This document shows, in pieces, positions 1 to 9,504 of a DNA stretch of 22,500 nucleotides. The stretch is from Symbiodinium natans (taxonomy: Eukaryota; Sar; Dinophyceae; Suessiales; Symbiodiniaceae): the NCBI GenBank assembly GCA_905221605.1, contig CAJNDS010000719.1, positions 37,501 through 60,000 on the forward strand. The letters run 5' to 3'. The position numbers and the translations under genes were made by a program. The stretch's first letter is position 1. Each line of letters begins with the position of its first letter. A model generated the notes under the pieces. That model ran no database searches and had not been told where the DNA came from. It saw only the letters and a program-made list of their open reading frames with translations.

Positions 1-1453
1 CTCCACCTGTGTTCTGGCCGAACAAGCCACCACCGGTGTTTTGACCGAAAAGGCCACCCCCTGTATTGGCGCCAAACAACCCTCCGCCACTTGACTGCCC
101 GAACATACCTCCTCCCGTGTTCTGGCCGAACAATCCTCCACCGGTGTTTTGTCCGAACATTCCTCCCGTGTTGCCTCCTCCGAACATGCCGCCTCCAGTA
201 TTGGCACCAAACATGCCGCCGCCAGTGTTCTGGCCAAATAAGCCACCACCTGTATTTTGGCCGAAGAGTCCACCACCGGTGTTCTGTCCGAACAAGCCAC
301 CTCATTCGAGCACTTCGAATTTATTTTATTTGACTGCAGTCTTGCATCCATTTTAACTTGAAGTGTTCAACTCGATGCGCCTCCGGTGTTCGGCTGCCCA
401 AACAAACCACCGCCAGAAGAAGCACCGAAGGGGCTTGTCGTCCCACCACCGAGGCCACCGGCAGCCGGAGCACCTACGAGCCAAGTTGCATGAATTTGCA
501 CATTGTGCAGACTGTGCAGCTGCTGCTGCTTCATTTTTGCCCCTTCTGCCTTGGCCAGCTTGAAGGCGATTAGCCTGGTAGTCTTCCATGCGCAGCCTTA
601 ACCGAGGCAACTGAGGCAAGTGGTCAAATGACACTGACCGTGCGGGGCAAACAACACATGCTCTCAAAACTGGGGATGCAACTCCTCAAACGATTTGTTT
701 TTGTAGCAGTCCATGACACCGATATGTGCATACTTGAGCTTCGTTTCCTGGTCGATTATCTCCTGCATCTTCGTCGTAGTGCCAGATACTGCACCTCCAA
801 ATCCACCACCTCCACCGAAGAGGCCACCTTGAGGCTGGGCAGGCTGTCCAAACAAGCCTCCGCCGCCGGTGTTCTGGCCAAACATGCCACCACCGGAGCT
901 CTGTCCGAACATGCCTCCAGCCTGCGGCTGACCAAACATGCCCCCACCTGAAGATTGCCCAAAGCCACCTCCGAAGAGTCCCCCTCCTGAAGAGGGCTGG
1001 CCAAAGAGACCACCTCCGCTGCTTTGCTGACCAAAGAGGCCACCTCCCTGCGACTGGCCAAAGCCAAAGCCACCGCCAGTGTTGCCGAAAAGGCCGCCGG
1101 AGTTTGGCTGCTGACCAAAAAGTCCTCCACCAGAGTTCTGGCCGAAGGGGCTTCCTCCAGGGGCGGCACCACCACCGAACAATCCACCGCCAGCTGCTCC
1201 GGTGTTCTGGCCAAACATCCCTCCTCCAGCTGCTCCGGTGTTCTGCCCGAAGAGGCCGCCGCCAGTGTTTTGGCCGAACATGCCACCGCCAGTGTTCGCG
1301 CCTGGGCTCTGCAGGAGGCCAAACAAACCCGAGAACATGTGGCGGTGCTGTGAGAAAAAACAACAAAACGTCTTCCAGCGCCGGAACACCAAAGAGGCCG
1401 CCGCCCGTGTTGGCCCCAAAGCCACCAAATCCACCTTGTGGTTGTCCGAACAT
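1..1453 (-). CDS. NUP98: Nup98-type FG nucleoporin, 5' part (gene continues past the left edge)
   Basis: Predicted exons, in minus-strand order: 1453-1390, 1301-683, 596-550, 473-381, 300-<1. The protein starts MFGQPQGGFGGFG and is almost entirely GLFG/MFGQ repeats (GGGLFGQNTGGG and similar). Between two FG blocks lies a GLEBS-like segment that reads across the third exon: VMDCYKNKSFEEL then RMEDYQANRLQAG. This matches the KSxEELRxEDYQ signature of Nup98 orthologues, the site that binds Rae1/Gle2. By family knowledge it is a mobile barrier nucleoporin acting in transport and mRNA export. Introns 1302-1389 and 597-682 use GT donors; 474-549 and 301-380 use GC donors; each join restores the FG frame exactly. 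An AG 3 bases before the ATG (1457-1458) could be the spliced-leader acceptor. The autoproteolytic C-terminal domain and any Nup96 part would lie outside the window. Long open frames on either strand here are shadows of the GGN-rich repeats. Confidence 0.9.
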
Positions 1454-1903
1454 GGCCTGGGAGCACTTGACAGCTAGCACTGCAAGTCACAGCTCAGCCT
1501 GGTACCCTCAGTTCCTGCCCTTTGACGGGTCTCTCAAACGAACTTGCGGAAACACCCTGCTCAGCACACGGCTTGAACGCCAGAGATGGCACCAGATCGG
1601 ATGTCACAACGATGGGAGTCGTCTGTAGCTTGCGGGGTTATATAGGGTGGCGTCGGAGGTGAATATGTGGGTTCGGGTGGTTCGTGGCTGCTTCGGGCCT
1701 GGTGCCCTACATCGCTGGATGCCAAGTAATTGCGCACTGAAGTTTTGCAAAAGTCTGAAGAGAACAATAGAAAGCCGACCTTTGAGACTTGATTCTGGGC
1801 TGCGCAGGCTCACGCAACGTCCCCAGTCTCTCACGCCAAACAGCTGTTAAACTTCTGCAGTACTACGTTTTGAGATATTGCGTATGATCACTTCCTCATT
1901 TCT
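1454..1903. other. spacer between the Nup98 gene and the next gene, no supported feature
   Basis: About 450 bases hold only short open frames with no recognisable motif. On the minus strand this is the stretch just upstream of the Nup98 start, so it would contain the poly(A) and trans-splice signals between two genes of a unidirectional array. I cannot identify a promoter. Confidence 0.5.
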
Positions 1904-2330
1904 CTAGGGCAAGTGCCTGACCAGACAAGTCGAGGCCTCTAAAAAGCAGCGCTCCATCAACCTGCAATGCCCATTCGAGTCCACGAGGCACCAGGAACGG
2001 GATAAAATCGGATAAAAGCTTGCCTCGAAGCCGAGCTGCGCCAGCGCTCCCACGAATTGAGCCTGTGTGACGACCTCAGCGTCCACTGCTGCAACTGCAG
2101 GCTTCAAATTTCACTGTTGACGTAAGATTAGGCCGCCACCCCGACACTCTCAGAGTCAATCCGGCGCCACGTTTCCTCAAGGCCTGGAATCCCGAGAACG
2201 CAGACTGCAAAGCGTAACGCACAGCGCATGCAGACGCATCTCGGCCAACGAGATCTCAGAACATGGCTCAGCTTCTCTGCAGCTGCCGCCTCCAAAAGCA
2301 AATCCAGCTATTCCAGCAAATTCACCGGTC
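1904..2330 (-). CDS. probable exons with degenerate EF-hand-like segments, unrecognised protein
   Basis: Several minus-strand segments look coding but I cannot join them with certainty. At about 2310-2230 a helix rich in Leu, Ala and Glu reads LDLLLEAAAAEKLSHVLRSR. At about 2190-2125 the reading is LEETWRRIDSESVGVA. At about 2090-2025 it is VDAEVVTQAQFVGALAQLGF. At about 2010-1904 it is SRSWCLVDSNGHCRLMERCF, ending at TAG. The alternation of 'WRRID...GVA', 'xVTQAQFVGALxQLGF' and 'xxLVDSNGxxRLMExxF' has the layout of paired EF-hands, but the calcium loops lack several acidic ligands, so calcium binding is doubtful. It may be the 3' end of the coiled-coil gene whose exons lie just upstream at 2923-3215. 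No known product is claimed. Confidence 0.4.
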
Positions 2331-2599
2331 ACCGGCACAGGGGGACACCCGAAGTGACGCTGTGCCTGTAGCATGCTTTGATGCTTTTTTTGCCGCAGGC
2401 GCGCACTCCCCAGCATCTTGACAGACCATCCTGCACGAGCTCTCCTCTGCCTTAAATGCCTTAAGCATCCTTATGGCCCCAGCCCAGAGGAACAAAGCGC
2501 AAACTGACAGAGAAGCGGCTTCTGTGCTGAGGTTCGGCTCACACAAAAGCCACGTTGGCTCTGCAGGGGTCACCACAAGTCCCCCCAAAGTGACACTCA

Positions 2600-2636
2600 T
2601 GGCAATGCGGCAATGCGGCATTGCGGCATTGCGGCT
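2600..2636. repeat. short GCAATGCG/GCATTGCG tandem repeat
   Basis: Four adjacent 8-base units change from CAATGCGG to CATTGCGG midway, giving a local near-palindrome. It lies in non-coding sequence. Confidence 0.6.
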
Positions 2637-2922
2637 TCAAGATTCTTCAAGCACACCTTACTCTAACCAACATGTGCAGAGCTGCTGCGTACTTCAGAAT
2701 CCCAGATGCCGCTTCTGCTTGCCGACCGAATCAGACTGCAAGGCAATCGAAATGTTCCGTCTAGCTGTCTAGCTACGGGGTTGCCAGCAAACAGTCCCGA
2801 ATACCGAGCACTGCCGGCAAAATGTCAGAGAACACCCACAAATGGACCAGAAACAGTAGCAAGAAAAGCAGTGGAAATAGCGAGTGTAAGCCAAAATGAC
2901 TGGCATGCCTCTGCTTCATAAC

Positions 2923-3215
2923 CTGGCACAGCTGACACTTGAGATCATCAGCTTCGCGGTGCTTGTGATCCAAGAGGCTTTGCTTCACGTTCAGCTGCAG
3001 CTGCTGCAATTTCACCTGATGGGATCGCAAACTGAACCCACGCCATAAGAAGCACGATCATTAGGTTCATTTGCACCTTCTTTTGTTCTGCCAGCCTTCT
3101 CCTCAATCTTGCCATGCTGGTCTCGGAGCGTACTTACCACCATCTGAAGCTCGGAAGCTTCCTTATCCTTCAACTTAACGAGTCGGCGCATCTGCTCCAG
3201 TTGCAGCTTCAGATC
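2923..3215 (-). CDS. two coiled-coil exons of an unrecognised gene
   Basis: Exon 3215-3138 encodes DLKLQLEQMRRLVKLKDKEA followed by SELQMV. It ends at a strong GTAAGT donor. The next exon, 3015-2923, follows a CAG and encodes VKLQQLQLNVKQSLLDHKHR followed by EADDLKCQLCQ, before a GT donor. Both exons are in phase 0 and whole numbers of codons (78 and 93 bases). Joined, the leucine/hydrophobic heptads run without a break, which is why I chose the early GTAAGT rather than reading on. Both ends of the gene are missing from this model. It may continue downstream into the EF-hand-like segments near 2330-1904, since all genes here run the same way. Function unknown; a coiled-coil structural or scaffold role is only an inference. 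Confidence 0.5.
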
Positions 3216-3373
3216 CTCAGTAGCGCTGGAGCACAAACTGAAATTCAAGTGCCGCAGGCCCGGCGCAAAGCATACAAGGCCTGGTGACGACTAGCAGACT
3301 AGCAGTTGGGGCATGACATGGAATCGGCACCCTGTGCACCATGCAGATTGCACGCAGACGGCGATGTACACAC

Positions 3374-3481
3374 AGAAACACGAGCGAACACGAGCGAACA
3401 GGAGCAAACAGGAGCGCACACGAGCGAACACGAGCGAACACGAGCGAACACGAGCGAACACGAGCCAACACAAGCGAACGA
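3374..3481. repeat. 10-bp minisatellite, unit ACACGAGCGA
   Basis: About ten tandem copies of a 10-base unit read as variants of 'acgagcgaac' (also aggagcaaac, aggagcgcac, acgagccaac). Because 10 is not a multiple of 3, the array stays open in several frames on both strands and produces repetitive open frames (RANTSEHE on plus, VRSCSLVFAR on minus) that should not be read as genes. Confidence 0.9.
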
Positions 3482-5945
3482 CAGCGGGAGAGCAGAGCAC
3501 GTATCATGGCAGCGCCACTCGACCTTTGCATCAGACCTTTGCGTCACAAGGCCCAGGGTAACCAAACCTTGCAACTCCTTGATGATAATCGTATCGAGGA
3601 CATGTCCACACGACCAGACTAGGAGTTTTAGGATGAGGGAGGTGCTAACGGCAACCTCTCGCTCCATCGTACCAGACTCTGTTACCCTGACAGTGAGTTG
3701 AGTTGAGTTAAGACTATGGGCATGACAATGTGAGCCAAGGCATACGAAAGAGTTTTGATGACTCTGTGACTCAGGACACATGCACCTCGTCTCAGGCAGT
3801 CATGGCGGCTGAGGCACCTGGTAAAGTCGAAGTTGCCGAGACAAGCAGTGGGCGTCATGAGTTTGGCGTTCGTCGTAGCGGCCAGTCCAGTAGCAGCCCG
3901 GGTTCATGCAGTGCACGTGGAGCTCATTCAACAAGGAGCTTACAAGAAGACTGGGCCTGGGCTGACCACTGCTTTGCATCAGCAGAAGTTGATCTCGTGC
4001 AAACTACAGGCAAATCTTCAGCTGGGAAGCTGCAGTTGCTTTCCGAACGGTGCACGGCAGGTGGGACACTGCGAAGCCTCGCGGAGTTTCACCCAGGTTT
4101 TTGGTTACGACTGAGACTAGGAGTAGGTACTGAATGTAAGGTGTTGAACGCTCAAGTCGTCGACAGCACGCCAAGCGGTGAGCAAGTACATGCTTCACTC
4201 TTGCTGCACGCAACACTGAAAGGAATCACATCGTCCAATCATGGCCTCACTCACTGCGAGCGCCTTCTCAATGCAGCGCCGGCAGAACACCTGACCACTC
4301 CAAGTGCAGGCTCTGAGCTGAAACGCAAGTTGGACTATCAGGGTATGCACATGGGCCGCCCTGACCCACTCAGATGCTTGCCTGTTGGCAGGTGCTACAA
4401 GCGACAGGCCGTAAAAACCTGAGCTCGGCATTTCCAGGTTTCCAGCACATTCCACAGGAGCAGAGACAAGACGAACTGGACACCTCGCTGAGGGTTCCAA
4501 ATTTTCTCTCGAGCTACACGTCGGTGCAAATTGGACAGCGCAGGATGGGCGAAACAGAAGCAGGGTGGACGAGCTCATCATCAGCAAGGCCCATCCTAGA
4601 TTGAGCCTCAAACACCTGCTTTTGTTTGCACTCGTGTGGTCAGACTACGGCTCTGATCCAGAAAAAGTTGCTGACTACATTAGAAAAGCTTGCCCGTCAT
4701 GGAGGACTGTCTGGTATACCAAGGCCTAGAAACTTTGACCCACATGCCACATGTTGGTATCTCCCAAGCCCCCTGGTTAGCCAAGAGCATGGCAAATTCG
4801 GCAGGAACAAGCTGACGCAACAGCTTGAAGAATGCGTGGTGGCTGAATTTGTCAGCAGGAACTTGCAGGCATCTCCCTAAGCGGGCCTGTGCGAATCTAA
4901 CCAAGTTTGCGGACTCCTTCAAACTGGCTGAGTCTTTGCACTTCGATGCCACAACGGCCAGCAGTCCTCAGGAGCCAAATCTTCCAAGACCAAGAAGTCC
5001 TCAGTGTTACAAACGGCACATCAGGTGCGTAAGTTATGGAGAAGACGTGTCCTTGGGCTGACAAGGACCTGTTTGGCTTTCCGCGAAGCCATGCCAGAAG
5101 TCCTCGAGCACATGACGCTGTGCTTGTATGACTCTGTATGGCGCTGTTGGATGAAACGACAGCAAAAAGGTCCTTGGCATCAATTCTGTGGAAGTGACAT
5201 ACACGCTCGATCTCTTCCCGGGCTACCTTCCGAAGCTACACAGCGTTGGCCTACCTGGCAAATTGATACAAGTTGCTGACGCTCTGGGATGCTCTGAGTG
5301 TGCCTTCCCGGTGTGTCGATGGTCGATGTCAAGGATCCAGGCACGCAGCACGCTTCCCCATCGCTGTCTCAATATGTGAGCCAAGAAGTCTTTGCCTCCA
5401 GGCACAACGACATTCCTCGCAATCCTCGGACCTAGCCTTTTTGTGTCAGATTTGTGGCATTGCACGACAGCCGACTATGCGAAATTGATACGCTCGGCCT
5501 CGGCTTCGGGATGGGCATGGCTGGTCCTTCCGAAGCCGCAGCACAAAAAAGCTACAAAAAGAATCGGGAAACATCCGGCGAGACGAACACAAGCAACAAA
5601 AATGTGTCTTTTCTGTGCTACTGTATGAAGCACGGGCTCCGTCAGAAAACCAGATTAGGACAGTTGCTGTGGCGAAGCTTGACCAAGAATCTGTTCACAT
5701 GCGCAGCAACGGCGAGCGACTGCCGCACCTTTAAAAGAATACAAAGGAACTAGAAGCATCTGCAGACGTATGCAGACGTCACGTTCCCGGACGGATGCAC
5801 TTCTGCATCCCTGGTAGTGGCATCGACTCACCATTAGAGCAGCCAAAGCATCAAAACTGGCAATCTCAAGAACTCAGTGAGTGACTCTGGACTGGAAAAC
5901 CTGCGGCCAACATGGCCGGCACTGTTCGATGTTTCGCTGTTTCAC
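3482..5945. other. long stretch with no confident gene apart from one possible micro-exon
   Basis: Open frames of 60-230 codons occur on both strands, the longest on plus at 3730-4422, but none has a recognisable domain and the neighbourhood has real genes only on minus. In a genome of very small exons a gene could easily hide here; the RING-like micro-exon at 4255-4290 is the only motif I trust at all. Confidence 0.4.
4255..4290 (-). CDS. micro-exon resembling the second half of a RING-type zinc finger
   Basis: After a CAG acceptor, 36 bases in phase 0 encode VFCRRCIEKALA and end at a GTGAGT donor. 'CGHVFCRRCIEKAL' is the usual text of the metal-binding centre of RING fingers, and the residue before this exon would be that His. 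A Cys-x2-Cys segment (ACSTC) is readable upstream at about 4410-4390, but the distance and frame to it are not settled, and I found no later Cys-Pro-x-Cys pair. It might belong to another zinc finger, or be chance. No gene model beyond this exon is offered. Confidence 0.3.
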
Positions 5946-6590
5946 TCACTTTTGAGTCTTCAAGGAGTTCAGTTCAGCCTTGAGCTGCTCGATCTCTCTC
6001 TGCTGGTTGTCGAGCTGTCGCTCATCCTGACGCTGCTGGTTCTCCAGCATGCGGTCGGCCGTGCTGGGCCCGCGGTTTCCATACATGGCATTGTTGATGG
6101 CACCACCGACCACGCTCCCGACGATGACGTCACCCACTGTTGGAGGAGGTGCAACCACCACCGGGGCCATTCCAAAGCCAATCGACGGCGCAGCCATCAC
6201 AGGCGGCGGAGCGACGACCGTGGTTCTGTTGATGACGGTGGTGTTGCTGCTGCTGGCAGCCGCTGGTGCTCGAGGAGGTGCGCGCGGCGGCGCACGCCGT
6301 GCAGAGCTTGCTGAGCCGCCAATGCGTCCCCCAGATCGGGCAGCCTTTGCCTCTTCAACCGGAAGCACGGTGAGCGCGACTGCGGCAAGTACTGCAAGCA
6401 GAGCACTGCCAATGCGCATGGGCGAGGTTTGCTCCAACTCCTCCATAGCCTGGGGGCCCCCCACCTCATGGTGGCTACGTTTGGCTCGAAGGGCCGTGCT
6501 CTCGGCCGCACTGTGAGTCGGCAGCGGGCCAACAAAGGCAAGCGTTGCGCAGCCCGCAGCAAGCAGTGACAATGCCACGAAACGGGCCAT
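5946..6590 (-). CDS. plastid-targeted membrane or lumenal protein, intronless
   Basis: A 214-residue protein starts at ATG 6590-6588. Residues 1-18 form a classic signal peptide (MARFVALSLLAAGCATLA). FVGP follows at 19-22, matching the F-rich FVAP-type start of dinoflagellate plastid transit peptides. A Ser/Thr/Arg transit region comes next. A second hydrophobic segment (about 60-77) ends in EEAKA, like a thylakoid signal or anchor. The mature part begins RSGGRIGGSAS, similar to the start of DUF1517-type thylakoid proteins, followed by Pro/Ala-rich sequence, a Gly-rich stretch (VGDVIVGSVVGGAINNAM, about 150-167) and a C-terminal Gln/Glu-rich coiled coil. A longer in-frame start upstream (6737) would bury the signal peptide, so I prefer 6590. 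It is unbroken, unlike its neighbours, perhaps because it arose by reverse transcription of an mRNA. The exact function is unknown; plastid location is well supported. Confidence 0.8.
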   Translation of the reverse strand: MARFVALSLLAAGCATLAFVGPLPTHSAAESTALRAKRSHHEVGGPQAMEELEQTSPMRIGSALLAVLAAVALTVLPVEEAKAARSGGRIGGSASSARRAPPRAPPRAPAAASSSNTTVINRTTVVAPPPVMAAPSIGFGMAPVVVAPPPTVGDVIVGSVVGGAINNAMYGNRGPSTADRMLENQQRQDERQLDNQQREIEQLKAELNSLKTQK

Positions 6591-7780
6591 GATGTGAGAG
6601 GAAGTCAACGCTTGTACTCGGTGGAACTCGATCCAAAACGGCTGAGCGTCAAAAAGTTCACCTGCTTCACAAAGCGGAACGTACTGCCAACTCCACAAAC
6701 GCCCACCAACTCGCAGATACTCGCAGGTGGGGAGCAAATCTCAACGCAGAAGGCCTGGACGTCCAAAGTCAAGCCCTCATCTTCCATCCTCGGCTGCAGC
6801 TTTCGAAGTGCTGCCGTGCTGCCGTGCTGCTCCCTGTCTTCTCGCGCACAAAGTGGAGTGAGGCGGTGGGGAGTACCACTAGTGGGAAAACCAACCTGAC
6901 ATGCCATGAGTTGCTAAGCACAGCTGCCTAATGGCGCGGCTTTTGTGTCCACAGAATAGCGGAAGAGATGGATACGAGAGGGAGCGGGGCCATGTTGCAC
7001 GCGCCTCATTGTCTGCACAGAGCTCTAGTTGCACGCGTACGTGCCACGCGATGCAGCATACAGCTGCGCGAATAGCTCGTGCCGAGAATCCTACTTTTGC
7101 AAACCGAGAGTCCAGCACCTCCCTCACCAACAGCCATGACCCGCCGATAAGATCAAGTAAGCAAAAACCAGCACGGCATGAAAAGCCCAAGAAGATAAAG
7201 AAGTGCAGTCCCGTGCAGTCCCGGCCTCTGCCTACCAGACCACCAGTCATCGCACGGAACCCAGCGTGGCAACTGCTGTCTGTTGACTGGTGCTGTCGTC
7301 TGGCGCCGTACGCACTTGTAGCTGGCAAAGCCGTGAAAAACAGAGACTTGCTGGACAAGCCTTCGAATTGGGAACGAGCTAGAGAGCTCGCGAAGCCAAG
7401 CGGAAGCACTGCCAAACCAGCTACGCAGCCACACTTTGTCCATATACATAAGCGATTTATTGGAGTGAGATGGTACAATGTCTCGACTAGGGATTGCGTA
7501 TGAACTGTTGCGAATGTCTGTTGCGAAGGGTACAGGCAACTCAAGATTTTGAAGCATGTCCCCTGTTGCTCTTATTCACTCTGAACCCCTAGACCTGATT
7601 GAACCCCGACTCTGACTGAACCCAAAACCCTTATCAACAAGCCCCCCCCCCCCAGCACGTGCCCTTAACCTCAATTGACTCAACGTCCTAAACCAGTGTC
7701 TCTAAACCTTCCCCCCTGAACACGAAACAGTACATATACACATATGGAAACCCCGCCCCTGGCAGCGACCTCCCTCTTTT
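6591..7780. other. non-coding stretch with a degenerate CCCTAAA-like tract
   Basis: Open frames on both strands at 6879-7544 overlap each other and carry no recognised motif. From 7575 to 7725 the plus strand is strongly C-rich, with scattered CCTAAACC, CTGAACCC and CTAAACC words and a run of 12 C (7642-7653). This resembles decayed telomere-type sequence (TTTAGGG complement), but no clean tandem array exists. Confidence 0.5.
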
Positions 7781-7867
7781 GATCCTTGTGCTCTGTCTTC
7801 GGTCACGCAGCGGCACTGCAGAAACCAGCGAGAAAAGGGCGGGTCACTGGGGAAGGGGGGCAGCATA

Positions 7868-7877
7868 TGCTATACAC

Positions 7878-7938
<61 letters not shown>

Positions 7939-8052
7939 AACATAGATATACACAGACATATACAGAAACATGCACATATACATATACATGTACATATACA
8001 TATACGTACATATACATATGCATATACATGCACATATACATATACGTATACG

Positions 8053-8084
<32 letters not shown>

Positions 8085-8140
8085 GACATACATAGACATA
8101 CATAGACATACATATACGCATATACATATACATATATTAC
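7868..8140. repeat. TACATA hexanucleotide microsatellite
   Basis: Roughly 270 bases are built of TACATA/CATATA units with drifted variants (cataga, tacgta, catgca). All six frames stay open through it, producing spurious His-Ile and Tyr-Met-Val-Tyr polypeptides. Confidence 0.95.
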
Positions 8141-8142
8141 AT

Positions 8143-8303
8143 ACAGGCATGCATACTTACCTGCATATACAACTACGGTATAAGTGCACATTCGTACTTG
8201 TATACATTTTGACACATATACATCTACATTTTATACTTACAGGCATGCATCCTTGCTTGCATTTTCGACTACAGTTTTCGTGCACATTCGTACTTGTATA
8301 CAT
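8143..8303. repeat. duplicated 65-bp unique segment inside the microsatellite
   Basis: Segment 8143-8206 and segment 8239-8303 both begin ACAGGCATGCAT and end GTGCACATTCGTACTTGTAT followed by ACAT. The middles have drifted. They lie about 96 bases apart and are separated by a short CATATA remnant, so they form a diverged tandem duplication between two microsatellite arrays. Confidence 0.85.
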
Positions 8304-8490
8304 ATACACAAAAACACAAAAACACATAAACACATAAACACATAAACACATATACACATATACACATATACACATATACACATATACACAAACGCATATA
8401 CACATTTACTGTACATATACACATATGCACATATACACATATACACATATACACATATACACATATATACAAAAACACATATATCCAAAA
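8304..8490. repeat. CACATATA / CACAAAAA microsatellite
   Basis: The array continues with CACAAAAA and CACATAAA units and then CACATATA units, a different phase and period from the TACATA block before it. It ends in an A-run at about 8487. Confidence 0.95.
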
Positions 8491-9190
8491 AAAAATGTTG
8501 TTGCCAACTTCACATTCACGCTTCCCAAAAAAGGGGTACCCTTTTGCGAGGTTCCTTGAAGGGGATTCTATTCTATTTAGGGGTAGACAAGGGGCTCCTC
8601 TATTTTGGGAAATATCCCATATATAGCTAGTCCTGTAACAGGGGTGTGTGCGTGCAGAGACAAGACTAAAGGACCTGTTCTGACAATGGCCTTCACCAAG
8701 TCTAAGTACTTTAAAGCTAAAGCATCTTTGCTGCATTTCAAGCGCAACTGCTATTCGCAGGCGCAAGGCACACCTGCTACCAGGGTTGGCACACGTGAAA
8801 CACTGCTTGAGCCAGCCTTGTCGGTGGAAACACTTGCCTGTCCTGCAGCCGCTCCTTGGGCGACGGTCTCAGGACAACTTGACAGGCCCGTTAGCCTACG
8901 TTCCAGGGCCAACGCTCCTGGAGCGGCACCACAATTTGGAAAACGCATTTTTCATAGCCACTTCTGAACTGCGGGTCTTCCCACTCTGCTCCAGGAAGCC
9001 TGCATAAACTCGCTCAAACCACTGCAGTACTCTTGTGGCATTGTGCAACACATGGCGGCAAGGAAACCGCCGTGCAAGACAGACTCTGCCACTTTTAGCA
9101 CAGCAGTGGACTTCGGGGCAAATTGCTGCCATCACATCATCTCCACCTGAATCACTGCTATCGAAGCATCATTAGTTTTAGAAAGCGTGA
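8491..9190. other. no supported gene
   Basis: About 700 bases with only short overlapping open frames. A minus-strand segment at about 9050-8920 (reading RVLQWFERVYAGFLEQSGKT) could be coding but has no recognisable family and no convincing splice partners. Confidence 0.4.
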
Positions 9191-9192
9191 TG

Positions 9193-9292
9193 TGTCTCCA
9201 GCATGATGTGTCTCCAGCATGCACTCCAGCATGCACTCCAGCATGCACTCCAGCGTGCACTGCAGCATGCACTGCAGCATGCAGCAGCTGCT
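9193..9292. repeat. 12-bp minisatellite, unit ACTCCAGCATGC
   Basis: Successive units read TCTCCAGCATG(A), then ACTCCAGCATGC three times, then ACTCCAGCGTGC and ACTGCAGCATGC twice. The unit is a multiple of 3, so the array is open as Ala-Leu-Gln-His on plus and as SACWSACW on minus. Each unit contains the palindrome GCATGC. Confidence 0.9.
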
Positions 9293-9504
9293 GAGATCTG
9301 TGCGAGGCTTCCCTTGGCCAAGCATAGCCTGGCCTCGCCTGTCAAGGTTGACAACTTAGCATCATGTCGCTCCAGCTGCCTCACTGCAATTGCAAGCAAA
9401 GGCAGGAAAGCCTGCGCTGATGCTGCTGGCTGTGGCTTGTCTGTGAAGAAGCCGAAAACCTCAGGCTTGCGCAACAAAACTACCAAAAAGCACCCACAAA
9501 GTCG

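Noticed and set aside
664-1490. Three overlapping minus-strand open frames and several plus-strand ones in the FG region
   Set aside because: Only the GLFG-reading frame is real. The Trp/Arg-rich and Ala/Ser-rich versions and the plus-strand Pro-rich ones are shadows of GGN-repeat DNA.
2889-2898. Ten-base match (minus strand CATTTTGGCT) to the core of the dinoflagellate spliced leader
   Set aside because: The flanks do not match the leader on either side, and it sits next to an exon donor rather than at the start of a retrocopy. A chance 10-mer is plausible.
3730-4422. Plus-strand open frame of 230 codons
   Set aside because: No recognisable domain, Ser/Arg-rich composition, opposite to all supported genes, and overlapping the possible minus-strand micro-exon.
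6879-7544. Overlapping 190- and 221-codon open frames on opposite strands
   Set aside because: Neither has a known motif or a convincing targeting signal. Mutual overlap suggests chance openness.
7779-8488. His-Ile, Tyr-Met and Cys-Val-Tyr repeat polypeptides
   Set aside because: They are translations of CATATA-type microsatellites, open in all frames.
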